Below are positions 36,616-45,316 of a stretch of 64,000 nt of DNA, one piece after another. Both the position numbers and the translations under genes were made by a program. Source of the stretch: Clostridia bacterium. GTDB taxonomy: Bacteria > Bacillota_A > Clostridia > Christensenellales > Aristaeellaceae. The stretch is from NCBI GenBank assembly GCA_017525805.1, contig JAFXSH010000020.1:37135-101134 (forward strand). The letters run 5' to 3'. Each line of letters begins with the position of its first letter. The stretch's first letter is position 1. Below the pieces are notes generated by a model that saw nothing but the letters and a program-made list of their open reading frames with translations, did not search any database and had not been told where the DNA came from.

Positions 36616-37821
36616 TCACCTTCCTATATCAATATAGTCCTTATTCCAGATCACAGCCGTTTTCATGGGCGCGGACTTGCAGTAAATCTTGTTTTCGTAA
36701 GCGTCCATGGGGTCGGCGGCGAACTCGTCCCGACCGATCAGGCTCACGATCTCATCATACCGGCTGCGGGACAGCATCTCGATGGCCTTTTCCATGTGAT
36801 CCTGCCGGAAATTGATGGAGCCGAAGATCAGGTGATTTTCAAAGCCAAAGGGCATGGTGTCGAAGGTGATCTTTGGGCCTAAGGAGAAGGAATTATAAAT
36901 GCCGTTGCAGCCCAAAACTTTGTGCTTGAACGCGATTTCATGTTCCACGTTGGTGCCGCTGACCCCGATGAAGCAGGTGGCCCTGCCCCCCATGGCCGCA
37001 CAGATGGCTTTTGCGCAGTCGGCGGGATCGGTGTAGGTGTTGCGCACGTATTGGGCCTTTGCCGTTTCCACGGCGAAGCGTACCTTGTGGCTGTCCTCCG
37101 GGCTGCGGCCCATGAAATAGATGTTTGCGTCGGGGTGGGCCTGTCGGATCACGTCCCCAATGAACATGCCGGTGGTGCCCAGGCCAAAAATCACCGTGCG
37201 CTCAAAGATTTCGTCCGCCGCAAATTTCCGGGCAGTATCCAGATCGCAGCCCCGGCGGCGGGCTGTCTGGCGGAACCAGTGGGCGCTGCCCAAATCCTCC
37301 ATGCGCTCCAGCTGGAACAGCATGCAGGCGAAGGGATCGGGAAACACCATCTTCTTGGCGAAGGAAAGGGCCAGCTTTCCGTCCTGCACGTATCCGTCCG
37401 GGATTTTCAGCAGCATATCCGGATTCACGTACATGCTGTCGCAGAACAGGCCGTCCGCCTGATCGCAGCCGTATTCAAAATAGGTTTCATCCTCGGTGTA
37501 ACGGGTGGGATCGATGCTGTCGCCGCCCCGGATGAGCACGATGGCGAAGCGGTTCTGCTCCGGCGCCCACACCACGCCCTCGTGGCCGTTGATGAGCCGC
37601 TTTTGTCCGGCGGGGAATTTGGGGGTTAGTTCTCCCCTGCTTCCCATTTTCATCAGTTCATAATCCGTGCCGCAGAAGCCCACGATCACGGGATGAACCA
37701 GAATCCCTTCTTTCAGCGGTTCGCCCCGCAGCCGCCGCCGTGGCGGGTTGATCAATTCCACTTCCCCATATACCAAAGGGCGTTCGGCGTCGTTTTGAAA
37801 ATAAGTGCCGTATGCTTTCAT
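36616..37821 (-). CDS. Zinc-dependent dehydrogenase of the MDR/glucose dehydrogenase type
   Basis: Medium-chain dehydrogenase of 401 aa. The zinc-site motif GFCGTDYELM (about residues 48-57) and NGHEGVVW (about 78-85) match glucose-dehydrogenase-type MDR proteins. The NAD(P) loop is VIFGLGTTGMFIGDVIRQ (about 205-222). The usual structural-zinc cysteine cluster is not seen, as in many glucose dehydrogenases. Several insertions (YFEYGCDQADGLF) set it apart from standard members. It is the first gene of the four-gene minus-strand unit; the ATG at 37821 follows GGAGAGAAGAGCG. Confidence 0.82.
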   Translation of the reverse strand: MKAYGTYFQNDAERPLVYGEVELINPPRRRLRGEPLKEGILVHPVIVGFCGTDYELMKMGSRGELTPKFPAGQKRLINGHEGVVWAPEQNRFAIVLIRGGDSIDPTRYTEDETYFEYGCDQADGLFCDSMYVNPDMLLKIPDGYVQDGKLALSFAKKMVFPDPFACMLFQLERMEDLGSAHWFRQTARRRGCDLDTARKFAADEIFERTVIFGLGTTGMFIGDVIRQAHPDANIYFMGRSPEDSHKVRFAVETAKAQYVRNTYTDPADCAKAICAAMGGRATCFIGVSGTNVEHEIAFKHKVLGCNGIYNSFSLGPKITFDTMPFGFENHLIFGSINFRQDHMEKAIEMLSRSRYDEIVSLIGRDEFAADPMDAYENKIYCKSAPMKTAVIWNKDYIDIGR

Positions 37822-37929
37822 CGCTCTTCTCTCCTGTTCCTCGCGGTATCTCTCTCTTACAGATTATACCACAGCCCTTGGCCCCTGTGAAGGAAAAAAA
37901 CAATTTACATCCTGTACATCTTTCGGGAA

Positions 37930-37959
37930 TTGACAAACCGCTGCTTTCTGCAATAAAAT
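37930..37959 (+). promoter_or_regulatory. Promoter of the NlpC/P60-like gene
   Basis: Perfect TTGACA (37930-37935), 18-base spacer, TAAAAT (37954-37959). Confidence 0.7.
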
Positions 37960-38031
37960 GAAGCGGTATAAAGCCGCCTCTCCCGCCCTATAAACCCCGG
38001 CGGCTGCGCGGCTGAAAGGGATGACTGATCC

Positions 38032-38790
38032 ATGATGAAAAAACGCGCCTCGCTCTGTCTTGTATCTTTGCTCTGCTGCCTGCTGTGCCTGCCCGCCCTG
38101 GCGGAAGATGTGTCCGCCGAAAGAAACGCTCAGGACGCATTCATCGACAGCATCATTGAAACAGGCCGCGAGCTTTATGTGAAAGCCAACGGGAAGCTTC
38201 AGCGGGCCCACTATTCCGGAGACATTTATATCTGCAAAAACTTTACCGTGTACGTTTTCCGGGAAAACTGCGGCGGTTTCCGTATGGCCGAATACCCCGA
38301 CGTGCCGCTGAAAATCCCCAACAATCTGCCCAAAGAGGAATGCAAGCCCTACTCCTACGGTTACTGCTGGGAGGACGTGGCGGCGGAAGAAGGAAATCCC
38401 TTTTATGTGGCCGCCCAATTCCTGTATGATGCCTCCCTTTCCAAACAGGAAAACATGGAATTAGCGCTGGAATTTATGCGGCAGGTACGCCGGGGCGATT
38501 ATTTCCAGATGTCCGCGCAATATTACTATGGAACCGGCGCGCACAGCGCCATCATGATCGCGGATTACGACCCGGAAAGCAGCACCGTCCATTGGATGGA
38601 CAGCAACATGGCCGGGGAAAAGAGGAACGGCATCCGCTACGGCAAAGTGCAGTTCGACGCGGTAAAGGATATCGGCTGGTGGGCCGACGCTTTCTGCAAA
38701 AAAACGCGGGGCGCGACCCTGTACAGGCTGCGCGACGATATCATATTCCGCGAACAGTCCCCTGAAAAAAACGAAGCGTCCCTTGAATAA
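38032..38790 (+). CDS. Secreted protein with an NlpC/P60-like cysteine-hydrolase pattern
   Basis: A 252-aa protein with a signal peptide (cleavage near ALA-ED, residue 24). Family recognition is weak. CKNFTVYVFRENCGG (Cys68) resembles the C-x-x-F-V-x-Y-V-F nucleophile helix of NlpC/P60 enzymes, GAHSAIMIAD supplies His171 at the strand where the catalytic His sits, and VHWMDSN supplies a third polar residue. RRGDYFQM before the His strand also fits the GD motif of that fold. If correct, it would cleave peptidoglycan peptides or related amides outside the cell. It is monocistronic with its own promoter. Confidence 0.6.
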   Translation: MMKKRASLCLVSLLCCLLCLPALAEDVSAERNAQDAFIDSIIETGRELYVKANGKLQRAHYSGDIYICKNFTVYVFRENCGGFRMAEYPDVPLKIPNNLPKEECKPYSYGYCWEDVAAEEGNPFYVAAQFLYDASLSKQENMELALEFMRQVRRGDYFQMSAQYYYGTGAHSAIMIADYDPESSTVHWMDSNMAGEKRNGIRYGKVQFDAVKDIGWWADAFCKKTRGATLYRLRDDIIFREQSPEKNEASLE

Positions 38791-38816
38791 AGATATACAA
38801 ACACAAAAAACTGTGC

Positions 38817-38822
38817 TATAAT
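38817..38822 (+). promoter_or_regulatory. Extended -10 before the CdaR-like gene
   Basis: TGC-TATAAT without a convincing -35 box; 59 bases before the start codon. Confidence 0.5.
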
Positions 38823-38880
38823 CAATCAAGATATTCATTCAAAGCGCGGCGTATTATTTTCAAGGGGGAGGCTCGAGGGT

Positions 38881-39951
38881 ATGGATAACCGCCTGATCGC
38901 GCAGTTGCAGCAGGTGCTGAACCGTCTGCGGACGCCCATATCGTTGCTGGATACGGACGGAAACTGTTTGATTCCCAACGAGGATATCCGTTTTTCCCTG
39001 CCGCCGCTGAATCAGCCCGGCATTCCCATCGCTCAGGATGGGCGGCTGTATCAGGCCTGTGCTTCCATGCCCAGTTGGGTGCTGATGACGACCATTACCG
39101 ACGCCGACGCCGCGCGGGACGCCTTTGTGCTCTGCGACGCCATGATCGGCGCGGTGATCGCCGCCAATGAAGCGGGAAACGATCTGAATAACGCCTATCA
39201 GCGCATTTTGCAGAATGAGCTTTCCCTGGCGGAATTGGACGCCGTGGTGGACGAGCACGGCATACCCCCGGTCACGCCCCGGTGCGTGCTGCTGATGCAT
39301 ATGGTGCAGGTGCAGCAGCGCAGCGCCTGCGAGATCCTGGAAGAATTCCTGCCCCGAAGCGGCAGCGACGTGCTGGTAGCGATGGATAAGCACACCGCCG
39401 CTTTCATCAAAGATGTGACCGGCGTGGAAGATGAGGATGAATTGCGCCAGTTCGCCTGCGCGGTGCAGGAAACGCTCATGGGCGAAATCGCCCTGCCCGT
39501 TACGGTGGGCATCGGCGAAATCGCCAAATCCATCAGCGAACTGCACGCATCCTACCGGCAGGCCCGGCGCGCCATCGAAATCGGCCGCGCCTACGCCTCC
39601 GAGCGCACCATCCACGTGTACCGCTCCATGATGCTGGAACGTTTCCTGTCCGATCTTTCACCCGAAATGGCGGAGCATTACCACAGCCTGCTTTTCAACC
39701 GTGCCACGGCGCGGCTGTTCGGGGAGGAAATGCTTTACACCATCGAAATGTTCTTTAAGAAAGACTTGAACCTGTCCGATACCGCTCGGCAGCTGTATAT
39801 TCACCGCAACACCCTGGTTTACCGCCTGGACAAGGTGCAGCGGCAGGTAGGATTGGACCTTCGGAAATTTGAGGACGCCGTAACGTTCAAAATGCTGCTT
39901 GAGATGCGGAAATGCGGAAATAATAAATCGAAAGTGAAAAAAGGGCGCTGA
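38881..39951 (+). CDS. PucR/CdaR-type transcriptional regulator
   Basis: A 356-aa regulator. The N-terminal part (about residues 1-110) resembles the sugar-diacid recognition domain of CdaR (LNRLRTPISLLDTDGNCLIPNED, then PIAQDGRLYQAC). The middle (about 130-260) is a GGDEF-like CdaR fold with PVTVGIGEIAKSISELHASYRQARRAIEIG. The C-terminus is the PucR HTH: LFFKKDLNLSDTARQLYIHRNTLVYRLDKVQRQVGLDL-type helices near residues 300-340. Such proteins activate uptake or use of organic acids. No obvious target lies next to it; the S41 protease gene follows 21 bases later and may be co-transcribed. Confidence 0.87.
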   Translation: MDNRLIAQLQQVLNRLRTPISLLDTDGNCLIPNEDIRFSLPPLNQPGIPIAQDGRLYQACASMPSWVLMTTITDADAARDAFVLCDAMIGAVIAANEAGNDLNNAYQRILQNELSLAELDAVVDEHGIPPVTPRCVLLMHMVQVQQRSACEILEEFLPRSGSDVLVAMDKHTAAFIKDVTGVEDEDELRQFACAVQETLMGEIALPVTVGIGEIAKSISELHASYRQARRAIEIGRAYASERTIHVYRSMMLERFLSDLSPEMAEHYHSLLFNRATARLFGEEMLYTIEMFFKKDLNLSDTARQLYIHRNTLVYRLDKVQRQVGLDLRKFEDAVTFKMLLEMRKCGNNKSKVKKGR

Positions 39952-39972
39952 TCGCGCTGGTAAGGAGAACTT

Positions 39973-41190
39973 ATGAAGAAAAAAGTCATTGTGCTGTTCG
40001 CTCTGATTGCAGTCCTGTCCTGTTTCGTATTCCTTTCCGGCCAGGCCTCCGGCGCAATAAGCAACTTCGGAAAGAAAGAACAGACCGTCACCATCAGCAA
40101 GGAGGAATACGACCGTCTGAGCCGCTATGCCGAAATGGACCTCATTTTGCAGTATATTGAGGAATGGTATTATCAGGAGCCGGATGTGGACGCGCTGATC
40201 GAAAACGCCACACGGGGCCTGATGTACGGCTTGGAGGACCCCTATACCTTCTATTATAACGAAGCGGAATGGGCCCAAATGTGGGAGGACGACGAGGGTA
40301 AATACGGCGGTATCGGCATTCAGATGCTGGGCAATCTCACTGATTATTCCGTTACCATCACCCGCGTGTTCAAGGATACGCCTGCGGAAAGGGCCGGTGT
40401 CCGGAAGGGCGACCGACTGGTACGGGTGGAAGACCTCGAGGTGGACGTGTATTCCATGCAGAACGCCGTGAATATCATGCGCGGCACAGTGGAAGAAAGC
40501 GTTGAAATCGAAGTGCTGCGTGGAAAGGAATATCTGACGTTCAATATCACCCGGGCCGAAATCCAGGTGAATTATGTGGATTACACCATGCTGGAGGATC
40601 AGGTAGGCTATATCGCCCTGTATGATTTCGCCGGTGAGTGTCAGAAAGAGTTTGCCGCTGCTCTTCAAGCGCTGAACGCCCAGGGCGCGAAAGCCCTGGT
40701 AGTGGATCTGCGCGATAACGGCGGCGGCTGGGTGGACGCCGCGCAGTCCATCGGCGATCTTTTCCTGGAGGACGGCATCCTGGTATACAGCGAGGACCGC
40801 TACGGCTCAAGGGAAAAGCTGACCATGACTGCCGGGATGGACGATATTCCCCTGGTGATACTGGTGAACGGCAATTCCGCATCTTCCTCGGAGATTCTGT
40901 CCGGCGGCCTGCACGATCGGGGCCGGACCACCCTGGTAGGCACCCAGACCTACGGCAAAGGCATCATTCAGGCGGTGATACCCCTGAATGACGATAAAAA
41001 TGGCTTCCAAATGACTTACGCGCAGTATTATCTGCCCTCCGGGACGGAAGTGCACAAGGTGGGCATCACTCCGGACATCATCTGCGAAATGCCGGAGGAA
41101 TTGATGAACGAAAACTTCCTCTTGGGCGATATGACCGATCCGCAGCTGAAAACCGCCTGGGATACGGCCAAGAGCCTGATTCAGGAATAA
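39973..41190 (+). CDS. S41 family C-terminal processing peptidase
   Basis: Secreted or membrane-anchored serine protease of 405 aa, CtpA/CtpB type. The N-terminal hydrophobic segment (VIVLFALIAVLSCFVFLSGQA) is a signal anchor. A PDZ domain spans about residues 105-190 (GGIGIQMLG, then VFKDTPAERAGVRKGDRLV). The catalytic Ser is in VNGNSASSSEILSGGL and the Lys in TQTYGKGIIQ, the Ser-Lys dyad. Family members trim extracytoplasmic proteins and, in spore formers, activate SpoIVFB signalling. The ribosome site is AAGGAGAACTT. A terminator follows. Confidence 0.92.
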   Translation: MKKKVIVLFALIAVLSCFVFLSGQASGAISNFGKKEQTVTISKEEYDRLSRYAEMDLILQYIEEWYYQEPDVDALIENATRGLMYGLEDPYTFYYNEAEWAQMWEDDEGKYGGIGIQMLGNLTDYSVTITRVFKDTPAERAGVRKGDRLVRVEDLEVDVYSMQNAVNIMRGTVEESVEIEVLRGKEYLTFNITRAEIQVNYVDYTMLEDQVGYIALYDFAGECQKEFAAALQALNAQGAKALVVDLRDNGGGWVDAAQSIGDLFLEDGILVYSEDRYGSREKLTMTAGMDDIPLVILVNGNSASSSEILSGGLHDRGRTTLVGTQTYGKGIIQAVIPLNDDKNGFQMTYAQYYLPSGTEVHKVGITPDIICEMPEELMNENFLLGDMTDPQLKTAWDTAKSLIQE

Positions 41191-41209
41191 CAGGAATAAA
41201 GATGACCAC

Positions 41210-41242
41210 GCCGCGGAGGATGCTTTTCTCCGTGGCTTTTTC
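41210..41242 (+). terminator. Terminator after the S41 peptidase gene
   Basis: GCCGCGGAG (41210-41218) pairs with CTCCGTGGC (41228-41236, one G-U pair), then TTTTTC. Confidence 0.88.
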
Positions 41243-41289
41243 ATTCCGTCAACTTTTTCCGGCGTATGGTTTTATGTCGTTTCCTGTGA

Positions 41290-41295
41290 TATAAT
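41290..41295 (+). promoter_or_regulatory. Extended -10 before the caspase-like gene
   Basis: TGA-TATAAT (41287-41295) in the gap after the terminator; no clear -35. Confidence 0.5.
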
Positions 41296-41379
41296 GATGA
41301 AGAAATCAACGGCAGGCTGATTGTCCGTCCAGCCGGACCGCGAAGAATGAGCACGGCTGGCATCTTGAAGAAAGGGGGA

Positions 41380-42930
41380 ATGGGCTTGAACAAAAGCGTT
41401 CTTTGGCTGACGGCGCTTTTGCTGGTTTTATGCTGTTCCCCCGCTCGCAGCGCGGAATACGGCTCTTCCCCTGAGGAGGAACCGCCGAAACTGCGCGCCC
41501 TGCTGATCGGCTGCGATCATTTTTTGACGCAGGAAGACACGTGGCCCGCCGCGGAACACAATATCCGGCTCCTTTCGGATACCCTGATCAACGACCAGCG
41601 GCGTTACGCCCTGATCCGTTCCTATTCCAGCGCCATCGCTTCCGTGGACGCTTTCGAGGAAGCCGTGCTGAGCACCTTCCGCAGCGCCAGGGATCAGGAC
41701 ATTTCCCTGCTTTATATCAGCACCCACGGCGTATACAGCGAAACGGGCGGCACGGCGGAATCCGGCCTGATTTTAAGCGACGGCCAGGAAGAAGCGCTGC
41801 TCACCGCTCCGGAGCTGGAGCGCGTCCTTGCCCAGCTTCCAGGCGTCAAAATGGTCATTTTGGACGCCTGCAATTCCGGCGCGGTCATCGGCAAGGGGCT
41901 GGCCGCCGGTGGGGATAAGACGTTTCTTTCCGGTCCGGCATTTAAGGTGCTGTGCAGCGCCGGAGGCAGCGAAGCCAGCTGGTATTTCCATACCGGTTCC
42001 AGCGCGGAGGCGGCGGGAGCCAGTTATTTTGCCTCCGTGCTGTCCAGCGGATTGGGTATGCAGGGGGATTACGCGGCGGACCAGAATGACGACGGCGATA
42101 TCACGCTGTGGGAAGCGTATGCGTATCTCATGGATAATTACGCCGCCTCCACCACCCAGGCTTATCCTCAAAACGACGGAAACTTTGTTTTATTCTCCTA
42201 CGACCCCGCGGCGCCGCGACGCGTCACAAAAGCAGTTACCGGCCTTTCCTTTGATGAAACCCTGCTGACCGCAGGAGACGCGGAGGTTTCCTTCTCCTTT
42301 ACCGTTCAAAAGCAGGCGGAGCTGTATTATCAGATCATTTACCACCGGGACGGCGCTTGGCAGTTTGATCAGGCCCAGCATTTTCTGGACGGGGAACAGG
42401 CGGACGGCACCGTGCTGCCCGGCAGGAAAACCCGCGTTCTTTCCCTGGAAACGGCATCTGACGCCTCGGGCTACGCCATTGTGCAGTTGATCACGCTGGA
42501 GGATGGCGTGCCTGTTTTTCAGGGCGCGCGCCTGCTTTGCGTGCAGCCCGCGTCCGGGGAAACCGCCGTCAGCGTTTACACTGCCCCGGCGTTCTGTCCG
42601 GACGCTTGGGAGGAGCTGCCCATCCTGGTCAGGCACGACGTACCCTGCGGCTTGACGGTGAACATCCTGAACGAGGATGGCCGTACCGTGCGCCGCCTGG
42701 CTTATGAAACGCCCTCCCGGCCCCAGCAGCTCTCCCCCGCCGGTTCCACCTTTTACTGGGACGGACGGCAGACGGACGGCAGCCCCGCCCCTGCCGGTAC
42801 GTACTCCGTACAGGCAAAAATCCGCTTGGACGGCAAGGTATTTTCCGCCGTAAGCGAAGAAATAACGCTGCTCTCCCTGGAAAACGAACGGGAAAGCAGC
42901 GCCGAAGACTTTTCGCAGGCTCTCAATTGA
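41380..42930 (+). CDS. Secreted caspase-like (clan CD) peptidase with C-terminal FlgD-type Ig domain
   Basis: A 516-aa protein. The signal peptide is MGLNKSVLWLTALLLVLCCS. The peptidase domain (about residues 35-290) has the caspase-fold order: LRALLIGCDHF strand, LLYISTHGVYS with His116, and VKMVILDACNSGA with Cys164, the C14 His-Cys dyad. A linker of beta-rich sequence follows. The C-terminus FYWDGRQTDGSPAPAGTYSVQAKI is a FlgD Ig-like motif used in cell-surface proteins. AAAGGGGG lies close to the ATG at 41380 and at ideal distance from an in-frame TTG at 41386, so either start is possible. It should cut extracellular proteins after a specific residue. Confidence 0.8.
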   Translation: MGLNKSVLWLTALLLVLCCSPARSAEYGSSPEEEPPKLRALLIGCDHFLTQEDTWPAAEHNIRLLSDTLINDQRRYALIRSYSSAIASVDAFEEAVLSTFRSARDQDISLLYISTHGVYSETGGTAESGLILSDGQEEALLTAPELERVLAQLPGVKMVILDACNSGAVIGKGLAAGGDKTFLSGPAFKVLCSAGGSEASWYFHTGSSAEAAGASYFASVLSSGLGMQGDYAADQNDDGDITLWEAYAYLMDNYAASTTQAYPQNDGNFVLFSYDPAAPRRVTKAVTGLSFDETLLTAGDAEVSFSFTVQKQAELYYQIIYHRDGAWQFDQAQHFLDGEQADGTVLPGRKTRVLSLETASDASGYAIVQLITLEDGVPVFQGARLLCVQPASGETAVSVYTAPAFCPDAWEELPILVRHDVPCGLTVNILNEDGRTVRRLAYETPSRPQQLSPAGSTFYWDGRQTDGSPAPAGTYSVQAKIRLDGKVFSAVSEEITLLSLENERESSAEDFSQALN

Positions 42931-44068
42931 ACCAGCCCATCGCGATTTTCACTTTTAGAATGCGTTCCACGCTTTCCTCCACCCGCGCCATGGTGATTTC
43001 CCCGGTGCGCAGCGCCTGCTTCACGGCCTGAAAGGCGGCGTTTACATCCGGGGGCAGCAGCAGGATATCCGCGCCCGCTTTCAGCGCCGCCACGGATTCC
43101 TGCCCCTTTTTATATTTGCTCGTTACGGCGCTCATCCGCAGGGAGTCGGTCACTGCCGCCCCTTCAAAGCCCAATTCTCCCCGCAGGATGCCTTTGATGA
43201 CCTGGGAGGAGGTGGAAGCGGGAAAATCGTCGCCGACAGCCCGGATCGCGGCATGGGATACGAGAATCATGCCCGCCCCCGCTTCGGCGGCGTCCCGGAA
43301 GGGAATGAATTCCAGCGCCCGCATTTCTTCCAGCGTGCGGCGGACAGACAGCGCGCTCAAAGTGGTGCCCGTCTTTTCCCCGTGGCCGGGAAAATGGGTG
43401 TAACAGGGCGCGACGCCGCCGCTTTTCAGGCCCTCTGCCATGGCCGCTGCCATGCGGGACACCAAATACGGATCGCTTCCGTATGCCTGCACCCCCGCGT
43501 TGGCAAGATCGGTGAAGGTATCGGCGGAGGGAGCGAAGGTCATGTTGATCCCCAGGGGGGTCAGGTACGCGGCGATCTGTTCCCCGGCGCTTCTCGCCAG
43601 GGCCTCGTCTCCCGTTTTTCCGATTTCTTCCGGCGACAGGGCCAACGGATAACCCAGTTTATTGGCCACCCGGGACACATTGCCCCCTTCCTCGTCCACG
43701 CCGATGAACAGGGGAACCAGCCCCGCGCTTTGCTTTAGCTTCCCGGTCAGGGTCCGAAGCTGTTCTTCGGATACGATATTCTGCCCAAAGATCATCACGC
43801 CGCCCACGGGCATACGGGAAAGCGCTGTTCCGTCGATCAGCGAGACAGACCTTTCCTCTCCCGTTAAATCTTCCAGAGAGACGAAAAACAATTGCCCGAT
43901 CTTTTCATCATCGGTCATCAGCCGCATCAGCGCCCGGGCCTGCCTGCTGAGATCGGGAGCCGCTTCTTCCTCGTCATCCGACACCACGAAGCTGCCCACT
44001 TCCGCAAACGCTGGACAGGAACAGCATAAGATCATCAGCGCCAGCGCCCAGGCGATCCATCTCTTCAA
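42923..44068 (-). CDS. Secreted glycoside hydrolase family 3 protein, NagZ-like
   Basis: A 381-aa protein with a signal peptide (MKRWIAWALALMILCCSCPAFA). The GH3 barrel motifs are present: MPVGGVMIFGQNI, VPLFIGVDEEGGNVSRV and LGINMTFAPSADTF. THFPGHGEKTGTT falls where NagZ has KHFPGHGDTxxDSH, and AAVTDSLRMSAV holds the nucleophile Asp. NagZ removes GlcNAc from muropeptides. Here the usual Lys is Thr and the Asp-His catalytic dyad of that loop is not visible, so activity may be altered. It converges with the caspase-like gene and overlaps its end by eight bases. Confidence 0.85.
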   Translation of the reverse strand: MKRWIAWALALMILCCSCPAFAEVGSFVVSDDEEEAAPDLSRQARALMRLMTDDEKIGQLFFVSLEDLTGEERSVSLIDGTALSRMPVGGVMIFGQNIVSEEQLRTLTGKLKQSAGLVPLFIGVDEEGGNVSRVANKLGYPLALSPEEIGKTGDEALARSAGEQIAAYLTPLGINMTFAPSADTFTDLANAGVQAYGSDPYLVSRMAAAMAEGLKSGGVAPCYTHFPGHGEKTGTTLSALSVRRTLEEMRALEFIPFRDAAEAGAGMILVSHAAIRAVGDDFPASTSSQVIKGILRGELGFEGAAVTDSLRMSAVTSKYKKGQESVAALKAGADILLLPPDVNAAFQAVKQALRTGEITMARVEESVERILKVKIAMGWFN

Positions 44069-44196
44069 AAGCGTTTCCCTCCTTCTCTTTCCCGATGATT
44101 TATTGTATCACAGTCCCGATCCTCCGCGCAAGTAACGCGATTCATTGGGGGATAGACTCCGAAGACATTTCAATGAAATTTATCCATTATTTTCCC

Positions 44197-44225
44197 TTGC
44201 ATATCGTGCCGGAATGTGGTACAAT
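44197..44225 (+). promoter_or_regulatory. Promoter of the ctsR operon
   Basis: TTGCAT (44197-44202), 17-base spacer, TACAAT (44220-44225), directly followed by the CtsR-type operator. Confidence 0.82.
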
Positions 44226-44230
44226 ACGAT

Positions 44231-44247
44231 GGTCAAAGAAAGACAAT
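44231..44247 (+). promoter_or_regulatory. CtsR operator-like heptad repeat
   Basis: GGTCAAA-GAA-AGACAAT resembles the CtsR direct repeat RGTCAAANANRGTCAAA. The first heptad is perfect and the second weaker. Its position over the transcription start fits repression by CtsR in the unstressed cell. Confidence 0.75.
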
Positions 44248-44265
44248 TTCTTTGGAGGGATGATT

Positions 44266-44748
44266 ATGCGATTAAGCGATACCATTGAAAGCTTCATTAA
44301 AGCCATGCTCCAGGAGGATCAGCCCGAAGTGGAGCTGAAAAGGAACGAACTGGCGGAGTATTTTCACTGCGCGCCTTCCCAAATCAATTATGTGCTGTCC
44401 ACGCGGTTCACGCCGGATCACGGCTATGTCACCTCTTCCCAGCGGGGCGGCGGCGGGTATATCCGCATTGTCCGCGTGCGACAGACCAGCGGCGATCATC
44501 TGAATTATCTGCTTCGGGAACGGGTGGGCGACAGCTTGGACGCGCAATCCGCCCAGGTTCTGTGCGCCCAGCTGGCGGAAAGAAAAGTAGTAACCAAGGA
44601 AGAGGCCCAGTTGATGGCCGCGGCTTTGTCGCCCCAGGCGCTGTCCGGCCCCGTACCGGAAGCGGTGAAAGATATGCAGCGGGCCAAAATTTTCAAATGC
44701 ATGCTGCTCACCGTGATGCAGCAAAGAAAGCCGCCTGAAAACGGTTGA
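44266..44748 (+). CDS. ctsR: Transcriptional repressor of class III heat-shock genes
   Basis: Dimeric winged-helix repressor of clp genes, 160 aa. The N-terminal DNA-binding part reads RLSDTIESFIKAML, then LAEYFHCAPSQINYVLSTRFTPDHGYVTSSQRGGGGYIRIVRV. The RGGGGYI wing contains the glycine-rich thermosensing loop and the Arg that McsB can phosphorylate. The ATG at 44266 follows GGAGGGATGATT. First gene of ctsR-mcsA-mcsB-clpC, with an operator in its own promoter, so the operon is self-controlled. Confidence 0.95.
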   Translation: MRLSDTIESFIKAMLQEDQPEVELKRNELAEYFHCAPSQINYVLSTRFTPDHGYVTSSQRGGGGYIRIVRVRQTSGDHLNYLLRERVGDSLDAQSAQVLCAQLAERKVVTKEEAQLMAAALSPQALSGPVPEAVKDMQRAKIFKCMLLTVMQQRKPPENG

Positions 44749-44833
44749 TTTTGCCGATGTACAGGCCTGAACCGAAGCGCATACTATGAAAGCGCCCGGC
44801 GGGCATGCTTTTGGTTTATTGAAGGAAGAATCT

Positions 44834-45316
44834 ATGCTCTGCGAGGAATGCGGAAATAACCAGGCGGAAGTGATGGTGACCACCGTGATCAACGGCGAAT
44901 CCACCACCCGGCATCTTTGCCGTCAATGCCTGAAAAAATACCAAGCCGGAAATTTGCAGGCGGTGCTTGCCGCCGTGCTTTCTTCCATGACAGCCAAAAA
45001 CCAGACGCCGGACGTGGTATGCCCCCGGTGCGGGGAAACCTATGCGGAATTTCAAAAAACGGGCATGCTTGGCTGCGCGGAATGCTATCAGGCCTTCCGA
45101 AAGGAGCTTACACCCCTGATCACCCGGGTGCAGGGCCGCACCCAGCACGCGGGACGGCGTCCCCCCGTGAGCGAAGAGGAGCAAGCCCGCCAAACCCTGA
45201 TGGAAGACCTGCGCGCCCGGATGGAAGCCGCCGTGGCCGAGGAAAACTTTGAGGAGGCCGCCCGTCTGCGGGACGAACTGCGGGCCATGACCCCCGCCAG
45301 GGAGGGAAATGCATGA
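44834..45316 (+). CDS. mcsA: McsA, zinc-binding activator of the arginine kinase
   Basis: A 160-aa partner of McsB. Two zinc-finger CxxC pairs are seen: CEECGNNQ with HLCRQCL (residues 3-37), and VCPRCGETY with GCAECYQAF (about 62-85). The C-terminal UVR motif AAVAEENFEEAARLRDEL (about 138-155) is shared with UvrB and ClpC. McsA stimulates McsB and links it to ClpC. The ATG at 44834 follows GAAGGAAGAATCT. Its stop overlaps the mcsB start by four bases. Confidence 0.93.
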   Translation: MLCEECGNNQAEVMVTTVINGESTTRHLCRQCLKKYQAGNLQAVLAAVLSSMTAKNQTPDVVCPRCGETYAEFQKTGMLGCAECYQAFRKELTPLITRVQGRTQHAGRRPPVSEEEQARQTLMEDLRARMEAAVAEENFEEAARLRDELRAMTPAREGNA

